NCBI RefSeq assembly: GCF_001262605.1
Contig: NZ_LGTC01000001.1
Coordinates: forward strand, 2,585,501 to 2,649,500
Source of the DNA: Pseudobacteroides cellulosolvens ATCC 35603 = DSM 2933
Lineage (GTDB): Bacteria; Bacillota; Clostridia; Acetivibrionales; DSM-2933
DNA: 64,000 nucleotides
Direction of reading: 5' to 3'
The translations under genes and the position numbers were made by a program. The first letter of the stretch is position 1. Each line of letters starts with the position of its first letter. Positions 10,443-17,055 of this stretch are shown in pieces. Below the pieces are notes generated by a model. It had not been told where the DNA came from, searched no databases, and saw only the letters and a list, made by a program, of their open reading frames with translations.

Positions 10443-11501
10443 TCATGTTAGAGAAAGCATTCCGTCAATCTCTCCTTGTAAAACTCCCTTTAAACTATCA
10501 CTCTCAATGTTGGTTCTATGATCCTGCACCATTTCATTGGGGTAAAATATATAGGAACGCCTTTTATTCATTAAAGCTTCGTTTACTGGAATTTCTATAA
10601 GATCTTCAATACTTTCAAGCTTGGCGTATCTCATCATATCAAGAAGTTTTGAATTAATAATTTTAATAGCTGATGATTTCTTCTCTCTCATTGTAGCTCC
10701 TGAACCGGAACCTAACCAGATGTTTATACCTGTTGGTACATGAACAACCTGAGAAACATCCCTGTGACGACCTTCTTTATCTTTTGTCAAATAGCAATTT
10801 ATTAAATAGTTCTCAGGTTTTACATATACTTCTTCGCTATCTTCTAATTCAGGCACAACATCCACCAAGATTTCATAATTACACAATTCGTTTGTCAATT
10901 TGGATATATCGGTAAATTGATGTACTCCTTTTTCACCTTTCAAATACCCGTATGCATATTTCCCGATCACTCCAAATACTAATTCATGAATACTCTCAGA
11001 AAACATCTGCACAGTAAATTTATTCTCTTCTCCCCATTTTGAATACATATTAAAAAGCATTTTGAGATATTCCTGAGTTTGTTCATCTTTATTATCGGAA
11101 TGAATTGTTATTATTGCGTTATTTGTTCCAAATCCATCCGCTGAAAGAATTGCTTCCAATCTGAGCTTATCCAGGTCTTTTTTAAAGGAGTCAAAAGTCT
11201 TTAAAATATCATCCAAAACACTAACATCTTTTTCCTCAATTGCAAGGTCACATAAATTCTTTAAGTCACTCCATGCTTTTTCAAGTTGGTCATATTTCTC
11301 AACCTTTTCCTTCAAGTAAGTCAATCTTTTCATAACTTTTTTAGGATTCTTTGTATTTGTCCAGAATCCCGTTTCTGAGACCTGCTGTTCAATTGTATTT
11401 ATTTCTGATTCTATTTTAGGAAGGTCCAATAAACTTTTTAAATCATTTAATAACTCTTTATAATTATCAATATTCTCTTTTAGTTGAATTATTTCCAGCA
11501 T
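10443..11501 (-). CDS. release factor 2-like protein lacking GGQ and SPF motifs
   Basis: A 352-residue protein colinear with RF2 throughout: an N-terminal coiled domain with ETGFW, GVHQF before the recognition loop, HVPTGI after the catalytic loop, and a C-terminal RRSYIFYPNEMVQDHRT block that parallels RSYVLDDSRIKDLRT. The anticodon-mimic SPF is replaced by DISKL (residues 198-202). The peptidyl-hydrolysis GGQ loop is replaced by DKEGRHRD (241-248). The frame is intact with no programmed frameshift. It is therefore probably not a functional release factor, but a ribosome-binding paralogue or a factor with a new role. It sits among immunity-like genes. Confidence 0.85.
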   Translation of the reverse strand: MLEIIQLKENIDNYKELLNDLKSLLDLPKIESEINTIEQQVSETGFWTNTKNPKKVMKRLTYLKEKVEKYDQLEKAWSDLKNLCDLAIEEKDVSVLDDILKTFDSFKKDLDKLRLEAILSADGFGTNNAIITIHSDNKDEQTQEYLKMLFNMYSKWGEENKFTVQMFSESIHELVFGVIGKYAYGYLKGEKGVHQFTDISKLTNELCNYEILVDVVPELEDSEEVYVKPENYLINCYLTKDKEGRHRDVSQVVHVPTGINIWLGSGSGATMREKKSSAIKIINSKLLDMMRYAKLESIEDLIEIPVNEALMNKRRSYIFYPNEMVQDHRTNIESDSLKGVLQGEIDGMLSLT

Positions 11502-11540
11502 AAGATTATCCCCTTCCTCCTTTTAAACGCAGAAATATCA

Positions 11541-12118
11541 TCAGGTATATCCAATGATATTTTTCAAATCATCTGATATTGGGTATTCGCTTATATCAGG
11601 AAGTAAGCTAGACACATCTTTACCAGATTTAATGATACTGGATATTTCTTTTGCTAAATCCGTAACATCTTCAACCCCAATTATCCATTCATATACGTAT
11701 TTTTTTATTGCTTCATTTCTTAGTCCAATTTGTATAGCACGTCTATTAAGCTTCATTCCATTTAATGATCTATCCGGGTCCCATTGTGGATAACATCAGA
11801 TTTTTCAAAATCAGCTTTCCAAATAGTTTCATTTTTGTACCTTGAACTGTCAAATTGGCTTGGAACGCTTTGAGAAAGGATCTCAAGCCATGCTTTATGT
11901 GATAATTTGATTTTTGCAATAGCTTCCATCCTGTGCTTGGTTGCATAGCTTGACCTATGCAAAATCCATCCAAATGAAGGTTTTATCCAAGTGATTCTAT
12001 CTAAACCAAAGCCCTTACCAAAAGTGCCAATTTCAACAGCATTTTTAACTATATTTGGTTTAAACGCCTGATAAACGTAGACCCCTTCATCATCAAAATA
12101 AGCAAAAATACGTTTCAT
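11541..12118 (-). pseudogene. DUF4291 family gene broken by a 1-nt frameshift
   Basis: The upstream part (from the ATG at 12118) encodes DUF4291 features: AYFDDEGVYVYQAFKP, ITWIKPSFGWILHRS and a KIKLSHKAWLEIL block. It leaves frame near 11783-11790 and stops at 11762. In the next frame the expected continuation WDPDRSLNGMKLNRRAIQIG runs to a stop at 11541. Adding one base in the CACAATGG stretch would restore a single protein of about 192 residues. This is either a genuine frameshift or a sequencing error. DUF4291 function is unknown. Confidence 0.85.
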
Positions 12119-12136
12119 ATAGCTCCCCCAATAATA

Positions 12137-13222
12137 TTATTTAAGCATTTCTTCCACTCGCTTACGCTCTTTTTCCAGTAACCTCATATAAAATCCATAC
12201 TTCTCTGATATTCCAAGCCTATTACAGCAATCGTTGGCTTTCTCTAACATATTCAAATGATAATATTTGATTGTGTTTATCATTTTATCTCCATTTAAAA
12301 AACAATCATTAGCAAGCTCAATGTCATTTAATTTTATAAATCCCAAGCAAATGTCAAACCATATTTCTGTTAGCATCCTGCCTAACCCCGTATCCTTCCA
12401 GCGATCGAATTCACTAAGCATGCTATCCCATTTCTTTGCGGTTTCGAATGCGTTTAAAAGATCTCCATTAAGCAAATACATCTCCGCAATGCTTTCAAGA
12501 GCCGAAACTTTATCCCACGCTGTATCTGCCTCTCCAAGAACTATCCTTTTGTAATAAATAGCTTTCTCATAATTCTTTATATCCTTAGCACAATGATATA
12601 ATGTGGAGGCATCATTTTCTTCATCTTGTTCCATTAAACCGAACAATCTTTCTGCCTCTGTACAATCTTCAAACTCTACCGCTCTTCTAAAAAGGGTTTG
12701 TACCGACTCTTCTTTTATGCTTTCAGGAAACCACAGCTTCATTCTTGCCAAAAATTTCTCTATATCTCCTTCGGTGAAAAGATCATGTAGTTCATCCCTA
12801 TATTCATAAAGATAGTTCTCTTCGGTTAACCCCTTCTTTTCCAAGTAATCACAAGTCACTTCAACCCCTGCAGAGAATATAAACTCACTATTATATCCCA
12901 GAGCTGTATCAAAATTAGCACTTTTTGCTTTATCAAATAACCACACATTTTCTACTTCCTTAAATTTAGCAAGTAGATATGAAATAAGGTTCAGAGAATC
13001 ACCAACACCTTGATAAGGATCATTTATTCTGCTTTCAACCTCATTCTCCATAAGGAATTTAATAAGTTCTTTATCTTCTTGTCTATTGTCATATTGTAGT
13101 GCAATAGCCAAGGCATACCTCTTCATATAATTAATATCTGGATCAGAATACTCAAACTCCTTCCACATATCTTTAGAGCCTCTGATTTTGTCCAAATTTT
13201 TTTGAATATCTTTTATTTCCAT
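12137..13222 (-). CDS. helical-repeat hypothetical protein
   Basis: A 361-residue, almost entirely helical protein. Spaced motifs such as TLYHCAKDIKNYEKAIYYKR and ESIAEMYLLNGDLLNAFETA (about residues 205-270) have a TPR-like pattern. There is no signal or membrane segment. It starts 50 nt after the exonuclease gene and ends 19 nt before the DUF4291 gene. It probably mediates protein contacts; specific function unknown. Confidence 0.6.
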   Translation of the reverse strand: MEIKDIQKNLDKIRGSKDMWKEFEYSDPDINYMKRYALAIALQYDNRQEDKELIKFLMENEVESRINDPYQGVGDSLNLISYLLAKFKEVENVWLFDKAKSANFDTALGYNSEFIFSAGVEVTCDYLEKKGLTEENYLYEYRDELHDLFTEGDIEKFLARMKLWFPESIKEESVQTLFRRAVEFEDCTEAERLFGLMEQDEENDASTLYHCAKDIKNYEKAIYYKRIVLGEADTAWDKVSALESIAEMYLLNGDLLNAFETAKKWDSMLSEFDRWKDTGLGRMLTEIWFDICLGFIKLNDIELANDCFLNGDKMINTIKYYHLNMLEKANDCCNRLGISEKYGFYMRLLEKERKRVEEMLK

Positions 13223-13272
13223 CTATAAAACCTCCGAAAATCCATTGTTAAACTGGTGGTTTCTTCTAATTA

Positions 13273-13821
13273 TTACGACATTTTAAGTTTATCAAATACT
13301 GCTATAAAAATCTTTGTAATATTTTTCGCATCATCAATTCCTCTGTGATGTGTCCCTTCCAAAGGCAACCCAAGCAAATCCAATGCTCTGCTCATACCAC
13401 AAGGACTTATGCCTTTGATTTCAGCAAATTGATGTTTGATACTGATATGCTTATCAAGCAGACTATGGATTCTACGGGAATAATTCTTTAGTTTGCACTC
13501 CTTATATATCTGTTTCTTGTCATAGAACCCCCATGAACATAAAGCCACTTCAGTATCTGAGGCAGTAATCCAGTTTTCAAATTCCACCATAACATTCTTA
13601 AAAATATCTGCTACATCAACATTTTTTTGCTCTATGCTTGTTAGTCTTATGCAAAAATCGGAAAGTGCTGGGTATATCACAGGTTTAATGAACTTTGAGA
13701 AGGTAGCAACTACCTCCAGCTTATCATTCAATTTTACTGCACCAATTTCAATTATTTCACTGGTTTTCGACTTGTCATTTTCCCAACAAGTTGCTTCTAA
13801 GTCAAATATAATGTAATTCAT
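13273..13821 (-). CDS. DEDDh 3'-5' exonuclease (KapD/ERI-1-like)
   Basis: A 182-residue DnaQ-fold exonuclease when started at the ATG at 13821, which has a GGAAGG site; the longer reading frame overlaps the upstream gene and is unlikely. Exo I is FDLEAT (Asp7, Glu9), the middle acidic residue is in CSWGFYDK, and Exo III is HHRGIDDAKN (His plus Asp). The family (KapD, ERI-1, Snipper) degrades RNA or DNA 3' ends. It is a standalone exonuclease, not a polymerase subunit. Substrate unknown. Confidence 0.85.
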   Translation of the reverse strand: MNYIIFDLEATCWENDKSKTSEIIEIGAVKLNDKLEVVATFSKFIKPVIYPALSDFCIRLTSIEQKNVDVADIFKNVMVEFENWITASDTEVALCSWGFYDKKQIYKECKLKNYSRRIHSLLDKHISIKHQFAEIKGISPCGMSRALDLLGLPLEGTHHRGIDDAKNITKIFIAVFDKLKMS

Positions 13822-13879
13822 TTTCCTTCCTTTCTTTGAACAATCCAGTTCATTTGTTTCAAACTTTTTGTCTATCTTT

Positions 13880-14326
13880 TTATAAAACAAGGACAAGATT
13901 TTCATCAACCATAACTTTATTAAATGCCAAATGAGTCGCAATTTTATAACACATTTCACTAGAATCAGTAGTATTTATATAAAGATCTGTAAGTGTAATC
14001 TTCACATTAATGATTGGCTTATTATTATCATGTAAATTGTTGAATTCCTCTTCAAGTCTTTGATGGATTGCATTCACATAACTAATAAAGTCATTTTCAT
14101 ACTGCCTGTTTCCAGCCAGGTCACTCTGAAGAAAGGCTTGATTAACAAAATATACTGTCGGGTCCACTTCAGAAAAATACGGTTCAAAAGTCAGTGTAAA
14201 AACTGCAAATTTGTCATAGCTGCAACTTTGCTTGATATATCGTGCATTTTGAACAATAGTTTTATTAATCGTCCAGGCTGGTCGTACATTTTTATCATAT
14301 TTTGTATTTATAGAAATACTATTCAT
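13880..14326 (-). CDS. hypothetical protein
   Basis: About 148 residues from the ATG at 14326, chosen because a GAGGAGT site lies 7 nt upstream. Two more upstream starts are possible. It appears to be a soluble alpha/beta protein with no recognised motif. It lies between the exonuclease and the tRNA array. Confidence 0.5.
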   Translation of the reverse strand: MNSISINTKYDKNVRPAWTINKTIVQNARYIKQSCSYDKFAVFTLTFEPYFSEVDPTVYFVNQAFLQSDLAGNRQYENDFISYVNAIHQRLEEEFNNLHDNNKPIINVKITLTDLYINTTDSSEMCYKIATHLAFNKVMVDENLVLVL

Positions 14327-14375
14327 TTTTAGACTCCTCATCAACAATTATATCTTAATTTTACCATATTTCTAA

Positions 14376-14614
14376 TCTCCCCGACGGGATTCGAACCCGC
14401 ACTCGGTTTCCTAAGCATGAGCCTGGGACTGGTCGCAAGCAAGCTTGCTGCTCGTCTATGCAACCTAGATAATGTGCTTCCCTACGCATTTCAGCATACA
14501 GGAATTTCACCCGCTTCGGGTATTCATCCCTTTCGGTGCTTCCTCAACCCTCACCCTGCAACCCGCTCCAGTCAATCTTTTTACGGTGCTCTTCCCTCCT
14601 AGAGCTACGGGGAG
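14376..14614 (-). other. expanded tRNA-like locus (anticodon unresolved)
   Basis: The outer parts are those of a tRNA: a 7-bp acceptor stem (CTCCCCG with CGGGGAG), TA at positions 8-9, a D-arm GCTC/GAGC, and a T-arm GCGGG-TTCGAAT-CCCGT. In place of an anticodon arm there are about 160-170 nt that include short hairpins and a 40-nt copy of the element also found in the Leu tRNA (14429-14468). I could not find a clean anticodon stem or group I intron core. It is either an intron-containing tRNA, a tRNA pseudogene enlarged by insertions, or a different structured RNA. Confidence 0.5.
14429..14468 (+). repeat. tRNA-inserted element, 40-nt copy
   Basis: Plus-orientation copy inside the expanded tRNA-like locus. 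It shares the ends CTGGTCG and CTGCTCGTCTATGC-ACCTAG with the Leu copy, but its loop is a different palindrome (AGCAAGCTTGCT). Confidence 0.75.
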
Positions 14615-14669
14615 ATATAAAAATTGCTTAGTCCGGAAAGTCTGTAACACCTCGGACAAAATATTTAAT

Positions 14670-14801
14670 TTACTTGAGGAAAGTGGCTGAAGACAACGTG
14701 CTCTGCCAACTGAGCTACTGCCCCACTTGCGGGGCAGGTAAGATTCGAACTTACGACAACGCGGTTAAAAGCCGATGTAGTCTTCAAAGCACCTCAAGTA
14801 A
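14670..14801 (-). repeat. inverted repeats bracketing the permuted tRNA
   Basis: A 10-bp perfect inverted repeat, TTACTTGAGG at 14670-14679 and CCTCAAGTAA at 14792-14801, encloses the permuted tRNA. A second 7-bp pair, TGAAGAC at 14688-14694 and GTCTTCA at 14780-14786, lies inside it, only 2 and 5 nt from the two open ends of the anticodon stem. In the transcript these would hold the interrupted stem ends together, as intron ends would. Confidence 0.85.
14697..14774 (-). tRNA. circularly permuted tRNA-Lys(UUU)
   Basis: On the minus strand the 3' part (14774-14730) comes first: CGG, loop CTTTTAA, CCGCG, variable TTGTC, T-arm GTAAG-TTCGAAT-CTTAC, acceptor CTGCCCC, G73. After a 5-nt linker (14729-14725) the 5' part follows (14724-14697): acceptor GGGGCAG, TA, D-arm GCTC/GAGC, A26, CG. 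Joining position 28 to 29 gives a 73-nt tRNA with a perfect anticodon stem CGCGG/CCGCG, anticodon UUU and all stems paired. No normal 5' half precedes the 3' part, and no T-arm follows the 5' part. No CCA is encoded. Flanking sequences pair with each other (see the inverted repeat entry). Confidence 0.85.
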
Positions 14802-14804
14802 TTA

Positions 14805-14890
14805 TGGTGGGTGAGGATGGATTTGAACCATCGGTGTTTCAATGTCACGGTTTTACAGACCGCTGCCTTCGCCTCTCGGCACACTCACCC
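14805..14890 (-). tRNA. tRNA-Tyr(GUA)
   Basis: Complete class II tRNA: acceptor GGGTGAG/CTCACCC, anticodon arm GCGGT-CTGTAAA-ACCGT with anticodon GTA, a long variable arm, T-arm GATGG-TTCAAAT-CCATC, and an encoded CCA. Confidence 0.95.
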
Positions 14891-14899
14891 ATAAAATTG

Positions 14900-14975
14900 T
14901 GGTGACGGATAGGGGAATTGAACCCTCTATTATGAGGTTGAAAGCCTCATTTCCTAGCCATTAGAAGAACCCGCC
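14900..14975 (-). tRNA. tRNA-Glu(UUC)
   Basis: Acceptor GGCGGGT/ATCCGTC with wobble pairs, anticodon arm TGAGG-CTTTCAA-CCTCA with anticodon TTC, T-loop TTCAATT, and an encoded CCA. One T-stem pair is imperfect. Confidence 0.92.
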
Positions 14976-14983
14976 ATAAATAT

Positions 14984-15058
14984 TGGTCGGTAAGGAGAGA
15001 ATCGAACTCCCACTCTCCACGTTATCAGCATGGAGCTTTACCGTTAAGCTACTTACCG
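14984..15058 (-). tRNA. tRNA-Ile(GAU)
   Basis: Acceptor CGGTAAG/CTTACCG, D-stem GCTT/AAGC, anticodon arm CCATG-CTGATAA-CGTGG with anticodon GAT, T-arm GGGAG-TTCGATT-CTCTC, and an encoded CCA. Confidence 0.93.
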
Positions 15059-15067
15059 GAGTAAATA

Positions 15068-15188
15068 TGGTGCAGGGAGAGGGAGTCGAACCTAGGACGC
15101 ATAGGCGAGCAGTGTAGCGAAGCGAAACGACCAGCCCTCAAAACCTTGCTTCTAAGGCAAGTATCTATGCCAATTCGATTATCCCTGC
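15068..15188 (-). tRNA. tRNA-Leu(UAG) interrupted by a 44-nt insert in the T-arm
   Basis: Acceptor GCAGGGA/TCCCTGC is perfect, the D-loop has Leu-like GAATTGGCA, the anticodon arm is CTTGC-CTTAGAA-GCAAG (anticodon TAG), and CCA is encoded. The T-stem 5' strand GAGGG (15139-15135) is separated from the loop TTCGACT and 3' strand CCCTC by 44 nt (15134-15091). Removing these restores a perfect T-arm with GAGGG paired to CCCTC. The remaining variable loop is only 5 nt, which is short for a Leu tRNA. Confidence 0.75.
15091..15134 (-). repeat. tRNA-inserted 44-nt element, copy in Leu tRNA
   Basis: This copy begins CTGGTCG, has a core CGCTACACTGCTCGCC and ends TCCTAGG. Copies in the opposite orientation lie at 15414-15457 (also 44 nt) and 14429-14468 (40 nt). 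The ends TGG-CG and CG-CYA can pair as a short stem around a loop of about 20 nt that varies most between copies. Confidence 0.8.
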
Positions 15189-15204
15189 ATATTATAATTT
15201 TTAG

Positions 15205-15278
15205 TGGAGCCAGAGAGATTTGAACCCTCTACCTCCTGTTTGCAAGGCAAGTGCTCTCCCATATTGAGCTATTGCCCC
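15205..15278 (-). tRNA. tRNA-Ala(UGC)
   Basis: Acceptor GGGGCAA/TGGCTCC with one mismatch, D-arm GCTC/GAGC, anticodon arm CTTGC-CTTGCAA-ACAGG with anticodon TGC and a C-A closing mismatch, T-arm GAGGG-TTCAAAT-CTCTC. CCA is not encoded. Confidence 0.88.
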
Positions 15279-15285
15279 AAATTTT

Positions 15286-15360
15286 GGCGGTGGATAGGGG
15301 AATTGAACCCCTGACTTAAGATCGACAGTCTCATGTGATAGCCACTTCACCAATCCACCA
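15286..15360 (-). tRNA. tRNA-Asp(GUC)
   Basis: Acceptor GGTGGAT/ATCCACC, D-arm GTGA/TCAC, anticodon arm TGAGA-CTGTCGA-TCTTA with anticodon GTC, T-arm GGGG-TTCAATT-CCCC, G73 and an encoded CCA. Confidence 0.94.
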
Positions 15361-15363
15361 TGA

Positions 15364-15476
15364 TGATCCGGGTAGAGAGACTTGAACCCACGCCCATCCG
15401 GTTAAAGGCCGGGCTGGGCGTTTCGCTCCGCTACACTGCTCGCCCATGTATCCTGAGTGCACTACATACTTTCGCC
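15364..15476 (-). other. degenerate or rearranged tRNA-like locus (Lys-like loop)
   Basis: The 3' part has a stem-loop CCGG-CCTTTAA-CCGG, a T-loop TTCAAGT and an acceptor-like TACCCGG followed by ATCA. The loop has C where U33 is expected before TTT. No convincing 5' acceptor strand is present, and the place of the D-arm is taken by the 44-nt element. It is probably a tRNA pseudogene damaged by the element, or a gene whose 5' part has been displaced. Confidence 0.4.
15414..15457 (+). repeat. tRNA-inserted element, 44-nt copy
   Basis: Plus-orientation copy in the tRNA-like locus at the upstream end of the array. It has the same length as the Leu copy with a few substitutions, and its terminal stem TGGGCG/CGCCCA is perfect. 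The altered pair, compared with TGGTCG/CGCCTA in the Leu copy, suggests the hairpin is maintained. Confidence 0.8.
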
Positions 15477-15496
15477 ACAGGCACATTCTTTTTTTG

Positions 15497-15546
15497 ATAA
15501 AAACAAAGAGTGGTTTAATCCTTTTCTGGACTTAACCACTCTTTTG
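15497..15546 (-). terminator. intrinsic terminator after 48-aa gene
   Basis: On the minus strand a 16-bp imperfect stem beginning AAGAGTGGTTAAGTCC is followed by a T-rich TTTGTTTTTA. The stem sequence resembles that of the second terminator at 15782-15832. Confidence 0.8.
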
Positions 15547-15570
15547 ATAAATGCTTTTATATATCAACCC

Positions 15571-15717
15571 TTAACTAATTCCTATCCAGATAAGATGGTT
15601 TCTGCATTTATGCAATAGAGGATTAAGCCAATGTACGAGTAAATCCTTACTTGGTTTATATTCCAAATCAATCGCCATATTAATTTGTTCGAGTATACCT
15701 TTTTCAATTAAGTACAT
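15571..15717 (-). CDS. small protein, 48 aa, HWLNPLL-KCRN family
   Basis: An ATG at 15717 has AAAGGAGGATC upstream at good spacing. The 48-residue product shares VHWLNPLLHKCRN with the neighbouring 41-aa product, and both stop shortly afterwards. The two N-termini differ. No signal peptide or membrane segment is seen. Each gene has its own terminator with a related stem. The family is unknown to me. Position just upstream of the tRNA array suggests shared transcription or a regulatory leader role. Confidence 0.7.
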   Translation of the reverse strand: MYLIEKGILEQINMAIDLEYKPSKDLLVHWLNPLLHKCRNHLIWIGIS

Positions 15718-15781
15718 TGATGATCCTCCTTTCCTTTGGAATACGATATAGTCTTCCTTGCACCTCTAGTAAGAATTCAAA

Positions 15782-15832
15782 AATAATAAAGCGGTTAAGT
15801 CCTAATCTCTACGACTTAACCGCTCTTATAAA
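15782..15832 (-). terminator. intrinsic terminator between the two small genes
   Basis: On the minus strand AGAGCGGTTAAGTC pairs with GACTTAACCGCT, followed by TTATTATTTTT. Confidence 0.82.
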
Positions 15833-15854
15833 CTGTGAGAAATTTTATTTGTAA

Positions 15855-15980
15855 TCATCTATTTCTACACTTCATAAGCAGAGGATTAAGCCAATGTATA
15901 TAAGTATTCATATCTTGTTTCGCAGATAATTCAATTGTAATATTATTTTTATCGAGATTATAACTTTTCAGGTTATACAT
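15855..15980 (-). CDS. small protein, 41 aa, HWLNPLL-KCRN family
   Basis: An ATG at 15980 follows GAAAGGAGGATTTCG. The 41-residue product ends IHWLNPLLMKCRNR, matching the 48-aa neighbour over 13 positions with two differences. Conservation at the protein level, strong ribosome sites and separate terminators argue for real tandem paralogous genes. Function unknown. Confidence 0.7.
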   Translation of the reverse strand: MYNLKSYNLDKNNITIELSAKQDMNTYIHWLNPLLMKCRNR

Positions 15981-16071
15981 CGAAATCCTCCTTTCTCATA
16001 ATCAAAATCATGTATTCTTTGCCCCTCATTAGTTTTTTACTCAACAACATTTTTTTAGGCACAGTGTTTAT

Positions 16072-16101
16072 ATGGTAACACAGGTAATCTTGTCCCGTCA
16101 A
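16072..16101 (-). promoter_or_regulatory. probable sigma-A promoter of small genes and tRNA array
   Basis: On the minus strand TTGACG (16101-16096) and TACCAT (16077-16072) are separated by 18 nt, about 90 nt before the 41-aa gene. Confidence 0.55.
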
Positions 16102-16167
16102 GGAATATTTTAAGTTGTAACATTTTTGTAATATTAAAGCAAATCACTTCACTATCAAAAATCTTTT

Positions 16168-16698
16168 TTACTTGAAACTACGGCTAAGCCGCTCATGACC
16201 TTTAGCAGCAACGCATTCAAAGCATTCATCTAAATCCATATATATATCCCATCGTTTTCTTCCTAATTCTTTAGCAGCCTCATCAATTACCATTAATTCT
16301 AAAGTTTCATCACGTTTACCCTTCCATAGCTTATCTGCTAATGCAACAATAAGTTCTTCAGTAGAACAAATCATTTTATTATAGTTGGCATGAGATAAAC
16401 AACAACGTGCAATTCTTGTGTCAACACCTAATTTTAATAGGATTTTCTCCCCTTCCTCCTCATGGCAGTGACCTGGTGCATTTAGTTCTGATATATGAAT
16501 TATTTTTCCGATATCATGAAGAATAATAGAAATTCTTATAAAATCATAATCTAGCGATATACCTAAATTTGATAATTTTTCCGTAATTTCTTCAGCTGCC
16601 TCACTAACCAATTTTACATGGGTTATCAAATGTACAGGAGCATTAAGTTCTTTGAGTAAATTAAAAGCATCGTCAACACTCACAATATTTTTCTTCAT
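16168..16698 (-). CDS. HD-domain phosphohydrolase
   Basis: A 176-residue protein with the HD signature: His27 region (THVKLVSEAA), HDIGK with His61-Asp62, HCHEEEGEKIL, LSHANY (His103) and ALADKLWKG (Asp122). Such proteins hydrolyse phosphate esters of nucleotides or cyclic nucleotides. It is compact with no extra domain. It lies alone between the immunity-like genes and the small-gene/tRNA region. Substrate unknown. Confidence 0.85.
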   Translation of the reverse strand: MKKNIVSVDDAFNLLKELNAPVHLITHVKLVSEAAEEITEKLSNLGISLDYDFIRISIILHDIGKIIHISELNAPGHCHEEEGEKILLKLGVDTRIARCCLSHANYNKMICSTEELIVALADKLWKGKRDETLELMVIDEAAKELGRKRWDIYMDLDECFECVAAKGHERLSRSFK

Positions 16699-16718
16699 AG
16701 TAAACTACTTCCTCTTTA

Positions 16719-17055
16719 CTAAATATATTTACTGTAGAATCCGAAATTTGTCCATAATTCAATCATTTCAACTACTTCTTTTGTACTTCTAGACTCGAAT
16801 TTTTCAAGTGGTTTTTTCAAATATCCATGCAATACCAATTCCGATCTATATCTACCATTGCTATCTCCATCAGGATACCAACCAAGATCAAGAATAAGAT
16901 CAAATTTTGTATTTTTTAATCTTAATAAATCCTCATTGAAATAACTCCATAAGCTATCACAACTATCTGGCTCACATTCATAAAAATTATTGAATTCTAA
17001 TGTCCAACCCCCAGGAATTAAACAATCTTCGTTCCATTTGGTAGAATTATATCAC
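16719..17055 (-). pseudogene. gene remnant without a start codon
   Basis: A frame of about 110 codons is open between a TGA at 17057 and a TAG at 16719. It has protein-like composition (LVLHGYLKKPLEKFESRS, DLGWYPDGDSNGRYRSEL) but no ATG, GTG or TTG in its first 50 codons. It overlaps the end of the upstream gene in another frame. It is probably a truncated or frameshifted immunity-like gene. Confidence 0.55.

Noticed and set aside
11762..12118. Independent 118-aa and 71-aa genes
   Set aside because: Both halves continue the same DUF4291 sequence across a single-base shift.
14376..14614. Group I intron or tmRNA in the expanded tRNA-like locus
   Set aside because: No group I P7 core or ωG context and no tag-encoding frame was seen; the length and arms do not fit tmRNA.
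14417..14690. Plus-strand ORFs over the tRNA array
   Set aside because: They lie antisense to structured tRNA and have no ribosome site or protein-like conservation.
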